Of a stretch of DNA of 64,000 nt, positions 24,987-32,013 are shown in pieces (the stretch's first letter is position 1; every line of letters starts with the position of its first letter). Below the pieces are notes generated by a model. It saw only the letters and a list, made by a program, of their open reading frames with translations. It made no database searches and had not been told where the DNA came from. A program made the position numbers and the translations under genes. Origin of the DNA: an uncultured Collinsella sp. (GTDB lineage Bacteria; Actinomycetota; Coriobacteriia; Coriobacteriales; Coriobacteriaceae); assembly GCA_902491765.1 (NCBI GenBank), contig CABUIY010000004.1, positions 1 through 64,000 of the forward strand, read 5' to 3'.

Positions 24987-26132
24987 CTAGAGCACCTCCG
25001 TGTAACTGCCAAAGTAGGTGAAGCTCTCGCACACGTCATCGATGGAGTCGAGCAAGTCGTCGAGGGCCTTGCTACCAAAGGGGCAGTCCAGGTCAAAGTA
25101 GAACATAAACTCAAAGTCATGCCCGGGGATGGGACGGCTCTCGAGCTTGATGAGGTTGATATTGAGCGCGTAGAAACGCTCGAGTACGCGATAGAGCGCG
25201 CCCGGCTCGTTGGCCGTGGTAATCATAAGCGAGGTGCGGTTGGCACCGGGGTAGACGCGTGGCTCGCGGCTGATGACGACAAAGCGCGTGTAGTTGTTGT
25301 CCGAGTCCTGGATGTTGGGCTCCAGCACCTCCAGACCATAGAGTGCCGCGCAGCTGCGCGATGCGATGGCGGCAACATCGGTGCGCTCGGAGCTGGCGAC
25401 CATCTCGGCCGACATGGCGGTGTTGGGGTACTTGGTGGCGTGCAGGCCGTGCGCCTCGATAAAGCTAGCGCACTGCGCGATGGCCTGACCGTGGCTGTAG
25501 ACCTCGCGTATGCCCGCGAGCTTGGTGCCGGGCTTGACGAGCAGGTTGTGGTCGATTTTGAGGCGAAGCGAGCGCACGATGTGGAAGTCGAACTGGGCGA
25601 GCAGGTCGTAGACGGCGTTGACCGAGCCGGCGGTGGAGTTCTCGATGGGCAGCACGCCAAACTCGCAGAAGCCGTCGCGCACAGCACACATGACGCCCTC
25701 GAAGGTCTCGAAAAACGCGATGTCGGGCACGTCGAAGAGCTTGCACGCGGCGATTTGGCTGTAAGCGCCCTCGACGCCCTGGCAGGCGACGGTGGCCGTT
25801 TGAGGGAAGGGCGTGTCGGAGGCTGCAGCCGTGGCGTGGGCCTTTTGCGAGATGGTGATGCCCTTGAGCTCGTTGATGTAGCGCTGCTGCTCGGCCTTGC
25901 TCATGCTCATGAGGAGACGGAACAGGGTGATGGTCTGCGCCTCGTAGCGCTCGGGCGCGCGGCTGGTGAGGTTGTTGAGCTTGGAGCGCTCACGGGCGGG
26001 GTCGAAGACGGCCTTGCCCATCTCGATTTTTGACTTGGCGACCTCGGTGGCAATGTCCATGCGCTCGACAAAGCTGTTGAGGAGCGTGGTGTCGATGCCA
26101 TCGATGGCCTGGCGGATGTCAGCAAGGTCCAT
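24987..26132 (-). CDS. pheA: Chorismate mutase / prephenate dehydratase (P-protein)
   Basis: 381 residues from ATG 26132, preceded by AAAGGGG; a GTG 15 nt upstream is the alternative. The N-terminal ~90 residues are an AroQ-type chorismate mutase (DLADIRQAIDGIDTTLL, then KIEMGKAVFDPARE). Residues from about 115 form the prephenate dehydratase (ACQGVEGAYSQIAA, LPIENSTAGSVNAVYDLL, NNYTRFVVISRE). The C-terminal ~85 residues are an ACT domain with NEPGALYRVL and the ESRP motif that binds phenylalanine for feedback control. It converts chorismate to phenylpyruvate, the committed branch to phenylalanine. Confidence 0.96.
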   Translation of the reverse strand: MDLADIRQAIDGIDTTLLNSFVERMDIATEVAKSKIEMGKAVFDPARERSKLNNLTSRAPERYEAQTITLFRLLMSMSKAEQQRYINELKGITISQKAHATAAASDTPFPQTATVACQGVEGAYSQIAACKLFDVPDIAFFETFEGVMCAVRDGFCEFGVLPIENSTAGSVNAVYDLLAQFDFHIVRSLRLKIDHNLLVKPGTKLAGIREVYSHGQAIAQCASFIEAHGLHATKYPNTAMSAEMVASSERTDVAAIASRSCAALYGLEVLEPNIQDSDNNYTRFVVISREPRVYPGANRTSLMITTANEPGALYRVLERFYALNINLIKLESRPIPGHDFEFMFYFDLDCPFGSKALDDLLDSIDDVCESFTYFGSYTEVL

Positions 26133-26175
26133 GGAGACCCCTTTCACGTGTCGGGGGATGTTGAGGGGTGGGTAG

Positions 26176-27273
26176 TTAGCGCTGGGCGGCGTCTTCGAGG
26201 AGGGCGTCCCAGATGGCGAGGGCGGCGGCTGCTTCGGCTACGGGGACGGCTCGGGGGACGATGCAGGGATCGTGGCGGCCGTGGACCGAGAGCTCGGCAT
26301 TTTCCATAGCGTCCATGTCCACCGTCTGCTGCTCGCGGCCAATGGAGGGCGTCGGCTTTACGGCCATGCGCCACATGACGGGCGCGCCGGTCGAAATACC
26401 GCCCAGGATGCCGCCGGCGTTGTTGGACTCGACCTCGATCTCGCCGGTCTCGGCATCGATGCGATACGGATCATTGTTCTCGCTGCCGCGCATGGCGGCC
26501 ACGGCAAAGCCCATGCCAAACTCCGCGCCCTTTACGGCGGGAATGCCAAACGCGATCTGCGCGATGCGGTTCTCGATGCCGTCGAACATGGGGTCGCCGA
26601 TGCCCGCAGGAAGCCCGTAAATGCCGCACTCCACGATGCCGCCGATGCTGTCGAGTTCGTCGCGCGCGGCTAGGATCTCCTCGCGCATGCGGCCGGCTGC
26701 AGCGGCGTCAATACACGGCAGATCGTTCGTAAGGATCGCCTTGCGGTCGGCCTCGCGATAGACCATATCGTCCATCGGCAGGTCGGAGATGCCGCCGATC
26801 TGCGCCACATGCGCCATCACTTTAATGCCGCGGGCCTCGAGTGCCTGCAGCGCAATGCCGCCGGCGATGCACAGGGGTGCCGTGAGGCGGCCGGAGAAAT
26901 GCCCGCCGCCGGCGACATCGTGCATGTTGTGATACTTCACGCGCGCAGGGAAGTCCGCATGTCCGGGGCGGGGCTTGCGGCGCAGCTCGGAGTAATCCTT
27001 GGAGCGCGTGTTGGTGTTCTCGATAATCGCGGCGATGGGCGCGCCGGTGGTATGTCCATCGACCACACCGGCGATGATGTGGGCGGCGTCGGCCTCGCGG
27101 CGTTTGGTCGCGGTCTCGTCGCGACCGGGGGCACGACGGTCGAGGAAGGCCTGCAGCTGCTCCTGGTCAACAGCGATGCCCGCCGGAATGCCATCGAGCG
27201 AGCAGCCGATGGCGGGGGAGTGCGACTGGCCGAAGATGCTTAAGTGCAAGACGTTGCCAAAGGTCGAGGACAT
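26176..27273 (-). CDS. aroC: Chorismate synthase
   Basis: 365 residues. FGQSHSPAIGCSLDGIPAG, RRAPGRDETATKRREAD, the FMN-site PRPGHADFPARVKY and GGHFSGRLTA all match AroC. It removes phosphate from EPSP to give chorismate and needs reduced FMN. It follows aroA with a 1-nt gap and precedes pheA by 43 nt. Length is normal for the family. Confidence 0.97.
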   Translation of the reverse strand: MSSTFGNVLHLSIFGQSHSPAIGCSLDGIPAGIAVDQEQLQAFLDRRAPGRDETATKRREADAAHIIAGVVDGHTTGAPIAAIIENTNTRSKDYSELRRKPRPGHADFPARVKYHNMHDVAGGGHFSGRLTAPLCIAGGIALQALEARGIKVMAHVAQIGGISDLPMDDMVYREADRKAILTNDLPCIDAAAAGRMREEILAARDELDSIGGIVECGIYGLPAGIGDPMFDGIENRIAQIAFGIPAVKGAEFGMGFAVAAMRGSENNDPYRIDAETGEIEVESNNAGGILGGISTGAPVMWRMAVKPTPSIGREQQTVDMDAMENAELSVHGRHDPCIVPRAVPVAEAAAALAIWDALLEDAAQR

Positions 27274-27274
27274 G

Positions 27275-28594
27275 CTATTCCTCCTCGAGTGTGACCTTGC
27301 CGCCCAGCAGGCGGTAGTGGTCGAAGAAATCGGGATAGGACTTGTTGACGGCCTCGGCGCCGTGGATCACGACCTCGCCGGTGGCGCGGCTCGCGGCGAT
27401 AGCGGCCATCATGGCGATGCGATGGTCGTTGTGCGAATCGACCTCGCCGCCGGTGAAGGCATCGACGCCCTTGATGATGAGGTCGTCACCGGCGATGCGC
27501 ACCTGCGCGCCCAGCGCGGTGAGCTCACGGGTGGTGGTGACCAGGCGATCGGATTCCTTGATGCGCAGGCGCGCGCAGTCGCGGATGAACGTGCGGCCTT
27601 GGGCGAGCGAAGCCACGGCGGAGATGACGGGCACCAGGTCGGGAATATCGTGGGCACTCATCTCGAAGCCGGCGAGCTTGTCGGACTGCACGGTGGCGGC
27701 GTTGGTGGAGCGCACGATGCGGGCACCAAAGCGCGAGAGCGCGGCGAGTACGTTGCGGTCACCCTGAGCGGAGCTGAGTGACACGCCCTCGACGGTGATG
27801 GGGTCGGTGCCGATGGCACCGGCGCACAGCCAAAAGGCGGCGTTGGACCAGTCACCCTCGACGGCCACGCTACCGGGCGTGCGGTACGAGCCGCTGCTCA
27901 CACGGAAGTTCGTGACCTCGGGCTGTCCGTCCTTGGCCGGGATGCGCTCGACGTTGACCTCGACGCCGAAGGCCTTCATGGCCTGGATGGTCAGGTTGAT
28001 GTAGGGGCGGCTCTCAATGAGGCCGGTCACCTGTACGCAGGAGGGCTGGGCCAGCAGCGGGGCTGCCAACAGCAGGCCAGAGATGTACTGCGAGCTCACG
28101 TTGCCCGGCAGCACAAAGGTGCCCGGGCGCATGCGGCCGCTCGTCTTGAGCGGAAAATCGCCCAGACCCTGCAGGTCGCAGCCGGCGGCGATGATCTCGT
28201 CCGAGAGCGGGGAGAGCGGGCGGGCGCCCAGGCGACCCTGGCCCACAAAGGTGGCCTCCGCACCCAGCGCACAGGCGACGGGCAGCATAAAGCGCAGCGT
28301 GGAGCCGCTCTCGCCGCAGTCGAGCGTGCCGCCGGCGAGAGCCTTGAGCAGGCCAAATTCAACGCTCTTCATGGTGGGGTGGACCTGGAAGCCGTCCTCG
28401 ACGGTCTCGATGCGGGCGCCGAGTGCCGTGAGGCAGCGCACCGTGGCCTCGATATCGGCGCAGGTGGTGTTGCAGGTGACGTGCGTCTCGCCGTTGGCAA
28501 GCGCGGCGCAGATGATCAGGCGGTGAGCCATCGACTTGGATGCGATGGCGGGAACGGTGCCCTTGAGCGGGGACGGGGTGATGCGGGCTAGCAT
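27275..28594 (-). CDS. aroA: 3-phosphoshikimate 1-carboxyvinyltransferase (EPSP synthase)
   Basis: 439 residues. KGTVPAIASKSMAHRLIICAALA and LDCGESGSTLRFMLPV carry the substrate-binding Lys, Ser and Arg, and RIKESDRLVTT is the late PEP-site motif. It condenses shikimate 3-phosphate with PEP. The motif CGESGSTLRF has Glu-Ser where many enzymes read LGNAGTAMRP, which places it in the divergent class often called class II-like (by eye). It starts within the last 7 nt of aroB, so the two are translationally coupled. Confidence 0.96.
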   Translation of the reverse strand: MLARITPSPLKGTVPAIASKSMAHRLIICAALANGETHVTCNTTCADIEATVRCLTALGARIETVEDGFQVHPTMKSVEFGLLKALAGGTLDCGESGSTLRFMLPVACALGAEATFVGQGRLGARPLSPLSDEIIAAGCDLQGLGDFPLKTSGRMRPGTFVLPGNVSSQYISGLLLAAPLLAQPSCVQVTGLIESRPYINLTIQAMKAFGVEVNVERIPAKDGQPEVTNFRVSSGSYRTPGSVAVEGDWSNAAFWLCAGAIGTDPITVEGVSLSSAQGDRNVLAALSRFGARIVRSTNAATVQSDKLAGFEMSAHDIPDLVPVISAVASLAQGRTFIRDCARLRIKESDRLVTTTRELTALGAQVRIAGDDLIIKGVDAFTGGEVDSHNDHRIAMMAAIAASRATGEVVIHGAEAVNKSYPDFFDHYRLLGGKVTLEEE

Positions 28595-29694
28595 GCGGAT
28601 GCGTCTCCCTTCTGGCCGAGGCCCTCGGCAATTAAATCGTGGAAGGTGGAAAGCGGCGTGCGGTCGATGCTGCAGCGGCCAATGCCGTGCGGAATCACCA
28701 GGTCGATGGTGTCGCCCGCGCGCTTCTTGTCGTGGAGCGCCTCGGCAAAGACGGCATCGGCATCTAGGTCGCAGCGGGTCTTGAGGCCATGGCGGGCGCA
28801 GAGCTCCTCAATACGACCGGGCAGTGCAGCATCGCAGACGCCGTGCAGGGCCGCGGCGCGCGTGATGATGCCCATACCGATCGACACGCAGTTGCCGTGC
28901 CCGAGCTCAAAGTGCTCGCAGGCTTCGACGGCGTGTCCGGCGCTGTGTCCAAAGTTGAGGAGCTTGCGCTGGTTGGTTTCGCGCTCGTCGGCGACGACCA
29001 CGGCGCGCTTGATGTCGATATTGCGGGCGATGATGAGCGCTACGCGGGCCACATCGCGGTTGAGCAGCTCCAGCGTGAGCGGGGTCTTCTCCAGCTCGGC
29101 GAAAAGCTCCGGGTCGGCGATCACGGCGTGTTTCACAACCTCGCCGCAGCCGTCGGCGAACTGATCGGGCGTGAGGGTGGCCAGGCACCCCACGTCGGCG
29201 ATAACCACGCTCGGCTGCCAAAAGGCGCCGGCCAAGTTCTTGCCGGCAGCCAGGTCGATGGCGGTCTTGCCGCCCACCGACGAATCCACCATGGCGAGCA
29301 GACTCGTCGGGATCTGCACAAACTTGCAGCCGCGCATGTAGGTGGCGGCCACAAAGCCCGCCACGTCGCCCACGACGCCGCCGCCGAGTGCCACGATCAC
29401 GTCGGAGCGCGAAAGCTCGTGCTCGGCCACAAACTCCAAAATGGCAACATAGGTTTCGGCGCGCTTATGGGCCTCGCCGGCCTCGAAGGTGCAGATGCTC
29501 ACCTCGTAGCCTGATGCCTCCAGACTCTGCTTAACTGGCATCTGGTAGAGCGGGCCCACGTTGGTGTCCGTCACGATGACGGCCTTGGTGCCGCCGGCAG
29601 TGGCGCGCACGAGCGGTCCCGCCTGCTCCAGCAAAAACGTGCCTACATGCACCTGGTAGGGGCGTGCGGTGTCGATATCGATGGTAATCGCCAT
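28588..29694 (-). CDS. aroB: 3-dehydroquinate synthase
   Basis: 368 residues. KAVIVTDTNVGPLY, VALGGGVVGDVAGFVAATYMRG (NAD site) and QIPTSLLAMVDSSVGGKTA are definitive for AroB, with the metal ligands in DGCGEVVKHAVI and NFGHSAGHAVE. It cyclises DAHP to 3-dehydroquinate and needs NAD and a divalent metal. It overlaps aroA at its 3' end and lies 36 nt from tyrA. Confidence 0.97.
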   Translation of the reverse strand: MAITIDIDTARPYQVHVGTFLLEQAGPLVRATAGGTKAVIVTDTNVGPLYQMPVKQSLEASGYEVSICTFEAGEAHKRAETYVAILEFVAEHELSRSDVIVALGGGVVGDVAGFVAATYMRGCKFVQIPTSLLAMVDSSVGGKTAIDLAAGKNLAGAFWQPSVVIADVGCLATLTPDQFADGCGEVVKHAVIADPELFAELEKTPLTLELLNRDVARVALIIARNIDIKRAVVVADERETNQRKLLNFGHSAGHAVEACEHFELGHGNCVSIGMGIITRAAALHGVCDAALPGRIEELCARHGLKTRCDLDADAVFAEALHDKKRAGDTIDLVIPHGIGRCSIDRTPLSTFHDLIAEGLGQKGDASAC

Positions 29695-29730
29695 AAGCTT
29701 CGGTCCTTTCGACCTGGCGTGATAGGTGGT

Positions 29731-30645
29731 CTAGTGGGAGGCCTCGTCGTCGAGCGCGCGCTTAATGCGGTCGCCCTCGGCAAGGAGATTCTCCAGATAG
29801 CGCTGGTCGCGGTCCTTAAGGGCGCGGCTGTAGGCGCCAAGCGACTCGATCAGATGGTCGATCTCGAAGGCGAGCGCGTTGGCGTCGTCGATCATGAGCT
29901 CGGACCACATTTGCGGGTTGAGGTGCGCCACGCGGGTGAGATCGCGGTAGCTACCGGCCGAAAAGCCGTGGTGGACCTGGGCGGTCGGACTCTTTACGTA
30001 GGCGTTGGATACCACGTGCGCAAGCTGGCTCGTGAAGGCGATGACGCGGTCGTGCTCGGCGGCGCTGGTCACGCTGAACTTGCCAAAGCCCAAGGGGCGC
30101 ACCATCTCGCGCACCTGGCCCAAAAGCTCCAGCTTGAGCACATCGTCCACTGCGGGCGGCACGAGCACGAGCGGCGCGCCCTGGAACAGGTCGGCGCGGG
30201 AGTGCGCATAGCCCGAGTACTGCGTGCCCGCCATGGGGTGCGCGCCCACAAAGTAAAAGCCGTGCTCGCGGGCAAGCTCAAAGGCCCGCTCGCACACAAT
30301 GCCCTTGACGCCCACGGTGTCGATCACCACAGGACCCATGATGGCGTCGGTGTCGGTGGCGTCGGCGAGTGCCTGTGCATGCGCCTCGAGCCACTCGATG
30401 CAGGCCTCGGGGTAGCAGGCCAGGACGATGATGTCGCATTCGCCGAGTGTCTTGTCGTTGAGCTCTCCGGCGACAGTGCCCATGCTGGCGGCCGTCATGA
30501 CATCGTCATCGGGGTCCCAGGCCAGCACGCGGACGCCCGCCTGTGCATAGCCGCGGGCAAAGCTACCGCCGATGAGGCCCAGGCCGACGATACCGGCGCA
30601 CTTGGGGCCGCCCTGGTTAACGCGCGCGTTTCTCACCGTACCCAT
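29731..30645 (-). CDS. tyrA: Prephenate dehydrogenase
   Basis: 304 residues. An N-terminal Rossmann motif IVGLGLIGGSFARGY binds NAD. IDTVGVKG, then GAHPMAGTQYSGYAHS with the catalytic His, and the helical dimerisation domain with HRVIAFTSQLAHVVSNAY-like sequence are typical of TyrA. It converts prephenate to 4-hydroxyphenylpyruvate for tyrosine. No C-terminal ACT domain is present, so tyrosine feedback must act elsewhere, possibly on the DAHP synthase encoded just upstream (4-nt gap). Confidence 0.95.
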   Translation of the reverse strand: MGTVRNARVNQGGPKCAGIVGLGLIGGSFARGYAQAGVRVLAWDPDDDVMTAASMGTVAGELNDKTLGECDIIVLACYPEACIEWLEAHAQALADATDTDAIMGPVVIDTVGVKGIVCERAFELAREHGFYFVGAHPMAGTQYSGYAHSRADLFQGAPLVLVPPAVDDVLKLELLGQVREMVRPLGFGKFSVTSAAEHDRVIAFTSQLAHVVSNAYVKSPTAQVHHGFSAGSYRDLTRVAHLNPQMWSELMIDDANALAFEIDHLIESLGAYSRALKDRDQRYLENLLAEGDRIKRALDDEASH

Positions 30646-30648
30646 GGG

Positions 30649-31671
30649 TTACTCCATGGTCTCTTGGCAGACAACCTCGCGGATGGCTCGGATGCGGCGC
30701 ATGGTGTCGTCGAATTGATCGGGGGTGAGGGCCTGGGCACCGTCGGACCAGGCGCGGCTCGGCTCGTCGTGGACCTCGATCTCCAGGCCGTTGGCACCGC
30801 AGGCGGTCGCGGCGAGCGCCATGGGCTCAACGTAGCGGGTGTAGCCGGTGGCGTGGCTGGGGTCGGCGACGACGGGCAGGTGCGACAGGTGGTGCAGCAC
30901 CGGCACGGCGTTGAGGTCGAAGGTATTGCGGGTACGGGTCTCGAAGGTGCGGATACCGCGCTCGCACAGGATGACGTTGTCGTTGCCCTCGCTCATGATG
31001 TACTCGGCGGCCATAAGCAGCTCGTCGATCGTGCCGGACATGCCGCGCTTGAGCAGGATCGGGGTCTTGGTCTTGCCGACCTCCTTGAGCAGGGGGAAGT
31101 TCTGGGCGTTGCGGGCGCCGATCTGCATGACGTCAATCTTCTTGTCCAAGAAGACCTGCACGTCGCGCGGGTCCATGATCTCGGTGACGATCGGCATGTC
31201 GAGCTCGGCAGACGCCTCGCACAGCAGGTCGAGGCCGGCGGGGCCCATACCCTGGTAGGCGTAGGGGGAGGTGCGGGGCTTGTAGGCACCGCCGCGCAGC
31301 ATCGTGGCGCCGGCGGCCTTTACGCGGCGTGCGATGCGAATGAGGTTCTCGCCCTCGACGGAGCAGGGGCCGGCGATGACTTGGAACTGGTCGCCGCCGA
31401 TCTTGACGCCGTGGCCGCAGTCGATGACGGAGTCCTCGGGGTGGAACTTGCGGTTGGCACGCTTAAAAGGCTCGGAGACGCGCTGCACGCGCTCGACGAC
31501 ATCCATGGACTCGAGCAGGAACGGGTCGATCTTGGTCGTATCGCCCACCAGGCCGATGATGGTCTCGTTCTCGCCGCGCGAGACATCGGTCTTCAGGCCT
31601 TTTTTCTCAATCCAGCTGACGATATGGCCGACGGCCTCGTCGCCGGCGCTCTGCTTTAAAATTGCAATCAT
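30649..31671 (-). CDS. aroF: 3-deoxy-7-phosphoheptulonate (DAHP) synthase, AroF type with N-terminal regulatory domain
   Basis: 340 residues from ATG 31671, chosen for GAGAGG upstream and the family start MIAILKQSAG. The N-terminal ~70 residues form the ferredoxin-like regulatory domain known from Thermotoga-type enzymes. The catalytic barrel has VIAGPCSVEGE, LRGGAYKPRTSPYAYQGMG, QIGARNAQNFPLL and PVVADPSHATG with the metal ligand His. It condenses PEP and erythrose 4-phosphate, the entry to the pathway. Being first in the operon and carrying a regulatory domain, it is the likely point of feedback control. Confidence 0.96.
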   Translation of the reverse strand: MIAILKQSAGDEAVGHIVSWIEKKGLKTDVSRGENETIIGLVGDTTKIDPFLLESMDVVERVQRVSEPFKRANRKFHPEDSVIDCGHGVKIGGDQFQVIAGPCSVEGENLIRIARRVKAAGATMLRGGAYKPRTSPYAYQGMGPAGLDLLCEASAELDMPIVTEIMDPRDVQVFLDKKIDVMQIGARNAQNFPLLKEVGKTKTPILLKRGMSGTIDELLMAAEYIMSEGNDNVILCERGIRTFETRTRNTFDLNAVPVLHHLSHLPVVADPSHATGYTRYVEPMALAATACGANGLEIEVHDEPSRAWSDGAQALTPDQFDDTMRRIRAIREVVCQETME

Positions 31672-31681
31672 GGTGTGCCTC

Positions 31682-31744
31682 TCACCTCGATGGATAACTT
31701 TTGCAAAAACGGCCCGCAATGCGAGCCGTGTATATATGGTGCAT
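31682..31744 (-). other. Possible leaderless leader ORF of the aro operon (20 codons)
   Basis: On the minus strand an ATG at 31744 lies where transcription from the -10 at 31750-31755 would begin. It opens a 20-codon frame, MHHIYTARIAGRFCKSYPSR, which ends 11 nt before aroF. It runs through a terminator-like hairpin and holds two Tyr and one Phe codon. There is no ribosome site, so it would need leaderless initiation. Translation and any regulatory role are unproven. Confidence 0.35.
31704..31729 (-). terminator. Attenuator-like hairpin in the aro operon leader
   Basis: On the minus strand a 9-bp stem (31721-31729 with 31709-31717, one G-T pair) with a 3-nt loop is followed by five T (31709-31705). 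It lies about 15 nt after the expected transcript start and 33 nt before aroF, so it could stop transcription before the operon. Confidence 0.6.
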
Positions 31745-31749
31745 GAGAG

Positions 31750-31755
31750 TTTATA
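31750..31755 (-). promoter_or_regulatory. -10 element of the aro operon
   Basis: TATAAA on the minus strand (complement of 31750-31755). The -35 at normal spacing is weak. TATATA at 31733-31738 is an alternative -10. Confidence 0.45.
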
Positions 31756-31834
31756 CTATCTGACTCGCTTTTTCCTTCTAAAGTGGGCCGTTGCGCCGCG
31801 TCTTCCTCGGAATTGCAAAGCTTTTTCTTTTATT

Positions 31835-31864
31835 TTGTTAGCCCGTGGTGCACTTGGGTATAAT
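31835..31864 (+). promoter_or_regulatory. Promoter of tRNA-Arg(CCG)
   Basis: TTGTTA at 31835-31840, an 18-nt spacer and a consensus TATAAT at 31859-31864. The predicted start falls a few bases before the tRNA. Confidence 0.8.
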
Positions 31865-31875
31865 GCCAAATGTTG

Positions 31876-31952
31876 GCCCTATTAGCTCAGGGGATTAGAG
31901 CGTCTGCCTCCGGAGCAGAAGGCCGTTGGTTCGAATCCAACATGGGGCACCA
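31876..31952 (+). tRNA. tRNA-Arg (anticodon CCG)
   Basis: Acceptor GCCCTAT with ATGGGGC (one G-T pair), D arm GCTC/GAGC, anticodon stem TCTGC/GCAGA with loop CTCCGGA (anticodon CCG), T arm GTTGG-TTCGAAT-CCAAC, encoded CCA at 31950-31952. It reads CGG codons. Confidence 0.96.
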
Positions 31953-31963
31953 TCGAACGTAAG

Positions 31964-31998
31964 ACCGTCCGAACCTCGCATGGTCCGGGCGGTTTTTC
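31964..31998 (+). terminator. Terminator after tRNA-Arg(CCG)
   Basis: A 12-position stem with one G-T pair and one mismatch (31964-31975 with 31982-31993), then a T-run to 31997. Confidence 0.85.
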
Positions 31999-32013
31999 TT
32001 ATACCGACGCGAC

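Noticed and set aside
29647..31659. Plus-strand open frame of ~670 codons opposite aroB, tyrA and aroF
   Set aside because: Shadow frame; three well-supported genes occupy the other strand.
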